Assembly: GCA_937960785.1 (NCBI GenBank)
Contig: CALGOZ010000159.1
Location: 1 to 7,051, forward strand
Length of the DNA: 7,051 nucleotides
Source of the DNA: an uncultured Pseudogracilibacillus sp.
GTDB taxonomy: Bacteria > Bacillota > Bacilli > Bacillales > Amphibacillaceae
Direction of reading: 5' to 3'
Of this stretch, positions 6,336-7,051 are shown one piece after another. Made by a program: the position numbers and the translations under genes. Below the pieces are notes generated by a model. It was not told the origin of the DNA, did no database searches, and worked only from the letters and a program-made list of their open reading frames with translations. Positions within the stretch are counted from its first letter, which is position 1; each line of letters opens with the position of its first letter.

Positions 6336-7051
6336 ATGTATAGGCGCATTATTTACATAATAATTACGCTAATTGTTCTTACGTTTTCCTTTAACTACAG
6401 TTTAGACTCTACACTAGCATCATCCGATATCGATCGTAAACTTAAAAAGCTAGAGCAAGAAGAACGCGAAATAAAACAAAAAACAAACGAAATTAATCGC
6501 GATAAACGTGAAATTAATGAAAAAATGGATGAGAACAAAAAAGAACAGATGACCGTCCAGGAGCAATTAGATGCGATTGAAGAAGAACTCGTTGTGACTA
6601 GAGCCGATATTCAATCCGTTACATCGAATATCCGCTCTACGGAAAAAGAGATTAATAGTTTAGAAAACGAAATATCCCAATTGAATGACGAGATCGAAAT
6701 TTTAAAAGAAAGAATCGATGAACGAAATGAATTGTTAAAGGAACGACTTCGCTCCCTTCAAGAAAGTGGCGGTAAGTCTCGCTTCCTATCTGTATTATTA
6801 GGAGCTCAAAACTTTACCGACTTTATTATGCGTACGACAGCAGTAAATACGATTATGGACCAAGACCGTAGCATTATGGAAGAACACGAAGCGGATCAAA
6901 ACGCTCTAGCGAACAAAAGAGTAGAAGTTGAAACAAAAAAATCTGACGTAGAAAGTAAACGCGATGAACTTGAAAAAGAACGAAAAACATTAGAAGGATT
7001 GCAGGCCCAACTAGATGAACAAAAGGCAGAACAAAGTCGTTTGAAAAAAGA
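6336..7051 (+). CDS. Secreted coiled-coil protein, PcsB/CwlO/EnvC type (3' end missing)
   Basis: The frame starts at ATG 6336 with GAGGGAGG ending 5 nt upstream and stays open to the window edge, giving 238 complete codons. A signal peptide (basic MYRR, hydrophobic core about 5-19, likely cleavage after TLA at 28) directs it outside. Residues about 31-145 are charged heptad coiled coil. Then comes a hinge with ESGGKSRFLSVLLGAQNF (143-160) and TDFIMRTTAVNTIMDQD (161-177), which closely resembles the hinge of the PcsB/CwlO coiled-coil domain, and a second coiled coil from about 180. Such proteins dock on FtsX and control or perform cell-wall cleavage. The C-terminal domain (M23/LytM, NlpC/P60 or CHAP) is beyond the edge, so the enzyme class cannot be told; M23 is my guess for a gene next to ftsX in Bacillaceae. 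Third gene of the ftsEX operon. Confidence 0.88.
   Translation, partial: MYRRIIYIIITLIVLTFSFNYSLDSTLASSDIDRKLKKLEQEEREIKQKTNEINRDKREINEKMDENKKEQMTVQEQLDAIEEELVVTRADIQSVTSNIRSTEKEINSLENEISQLNDEIEILKERIDERNELLKERLRSLQESGGKSRFLSVLLGAQNFTDFIMRTTAVNTIMDQDRSIMEEHEADQNALANKRVEVETKKSDVESKRDELEKERKTLEGLQAQLDEQKAEQSRLKK

Overview
The window is a stretch of AT-rich, low-GC Firmicutes chromosome, most likely from a Bacillaceae genus. The grounds are the gene content (ytoA, ytqB/mnmM, leuS, ftsE, ftsX and a coiled-coil hydrolase gene), strong AGGAGG-type ribosome binding sites, SigA-type promoters and a Bacillus-style LeuRS. All genes are ordinary housekeeping genes; the less usual material is between them.

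Layout. Positions 1-277 hold no recognisable gene but carry about five or six decayed copies of a 51-52 bp tandem repeat, each able to fold a hairpin. A + strand terminator (278-317) and a - strand terminator (about 401-469, with a GAGGCTGGGAC-type motif beside it) follow, as expected between convergent transcription units. Positions 554-1655 hold a two-gene - strand operon: mnmM (ytqB, tRNA wobble-uridine methyltransferase) then ytoA (gamma-carbonic-anhydrase-like hexapeptide protein). From 1656 to 1953 lies a divergent control region in which a consensus SigA promoter for leuS and one for mnmM appear to share their -35 bases. leuS (1954-4365) has a roughly 160-nt leader with no T-box. The leader contains a terminator-like hairpin, a competing pairing, and a segment complementary to the Shine-Dalgarno sequence. 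leuS ends in a strong terminator (4405-4446).

After an AT-rich gap comes a cell-wall operon: ftsE (4726-5412), ftsX (5402-6295, overlapping ftsE by 11 nt) and the first 238 codons of a secreted coiled-coil protein of the PcsB/CwlO/EnvC type, running off the right edge. FtsE and FtsX form an ABC-type complex that transmits ATP-driven movement across the membrane to such coiled-coil proteins to control peptidoglycan hydrolysis.

Functionally, the left half serves translation (tRNA modification, leucyl-tRNA synthesis) and the right half cell-wall growth and division. I see no mobile element, CRISPR array, prophage or RNA gene, and no wholly new protein system. The best candidates for something undescribed are the leuS leader and the palindromic tandem array.
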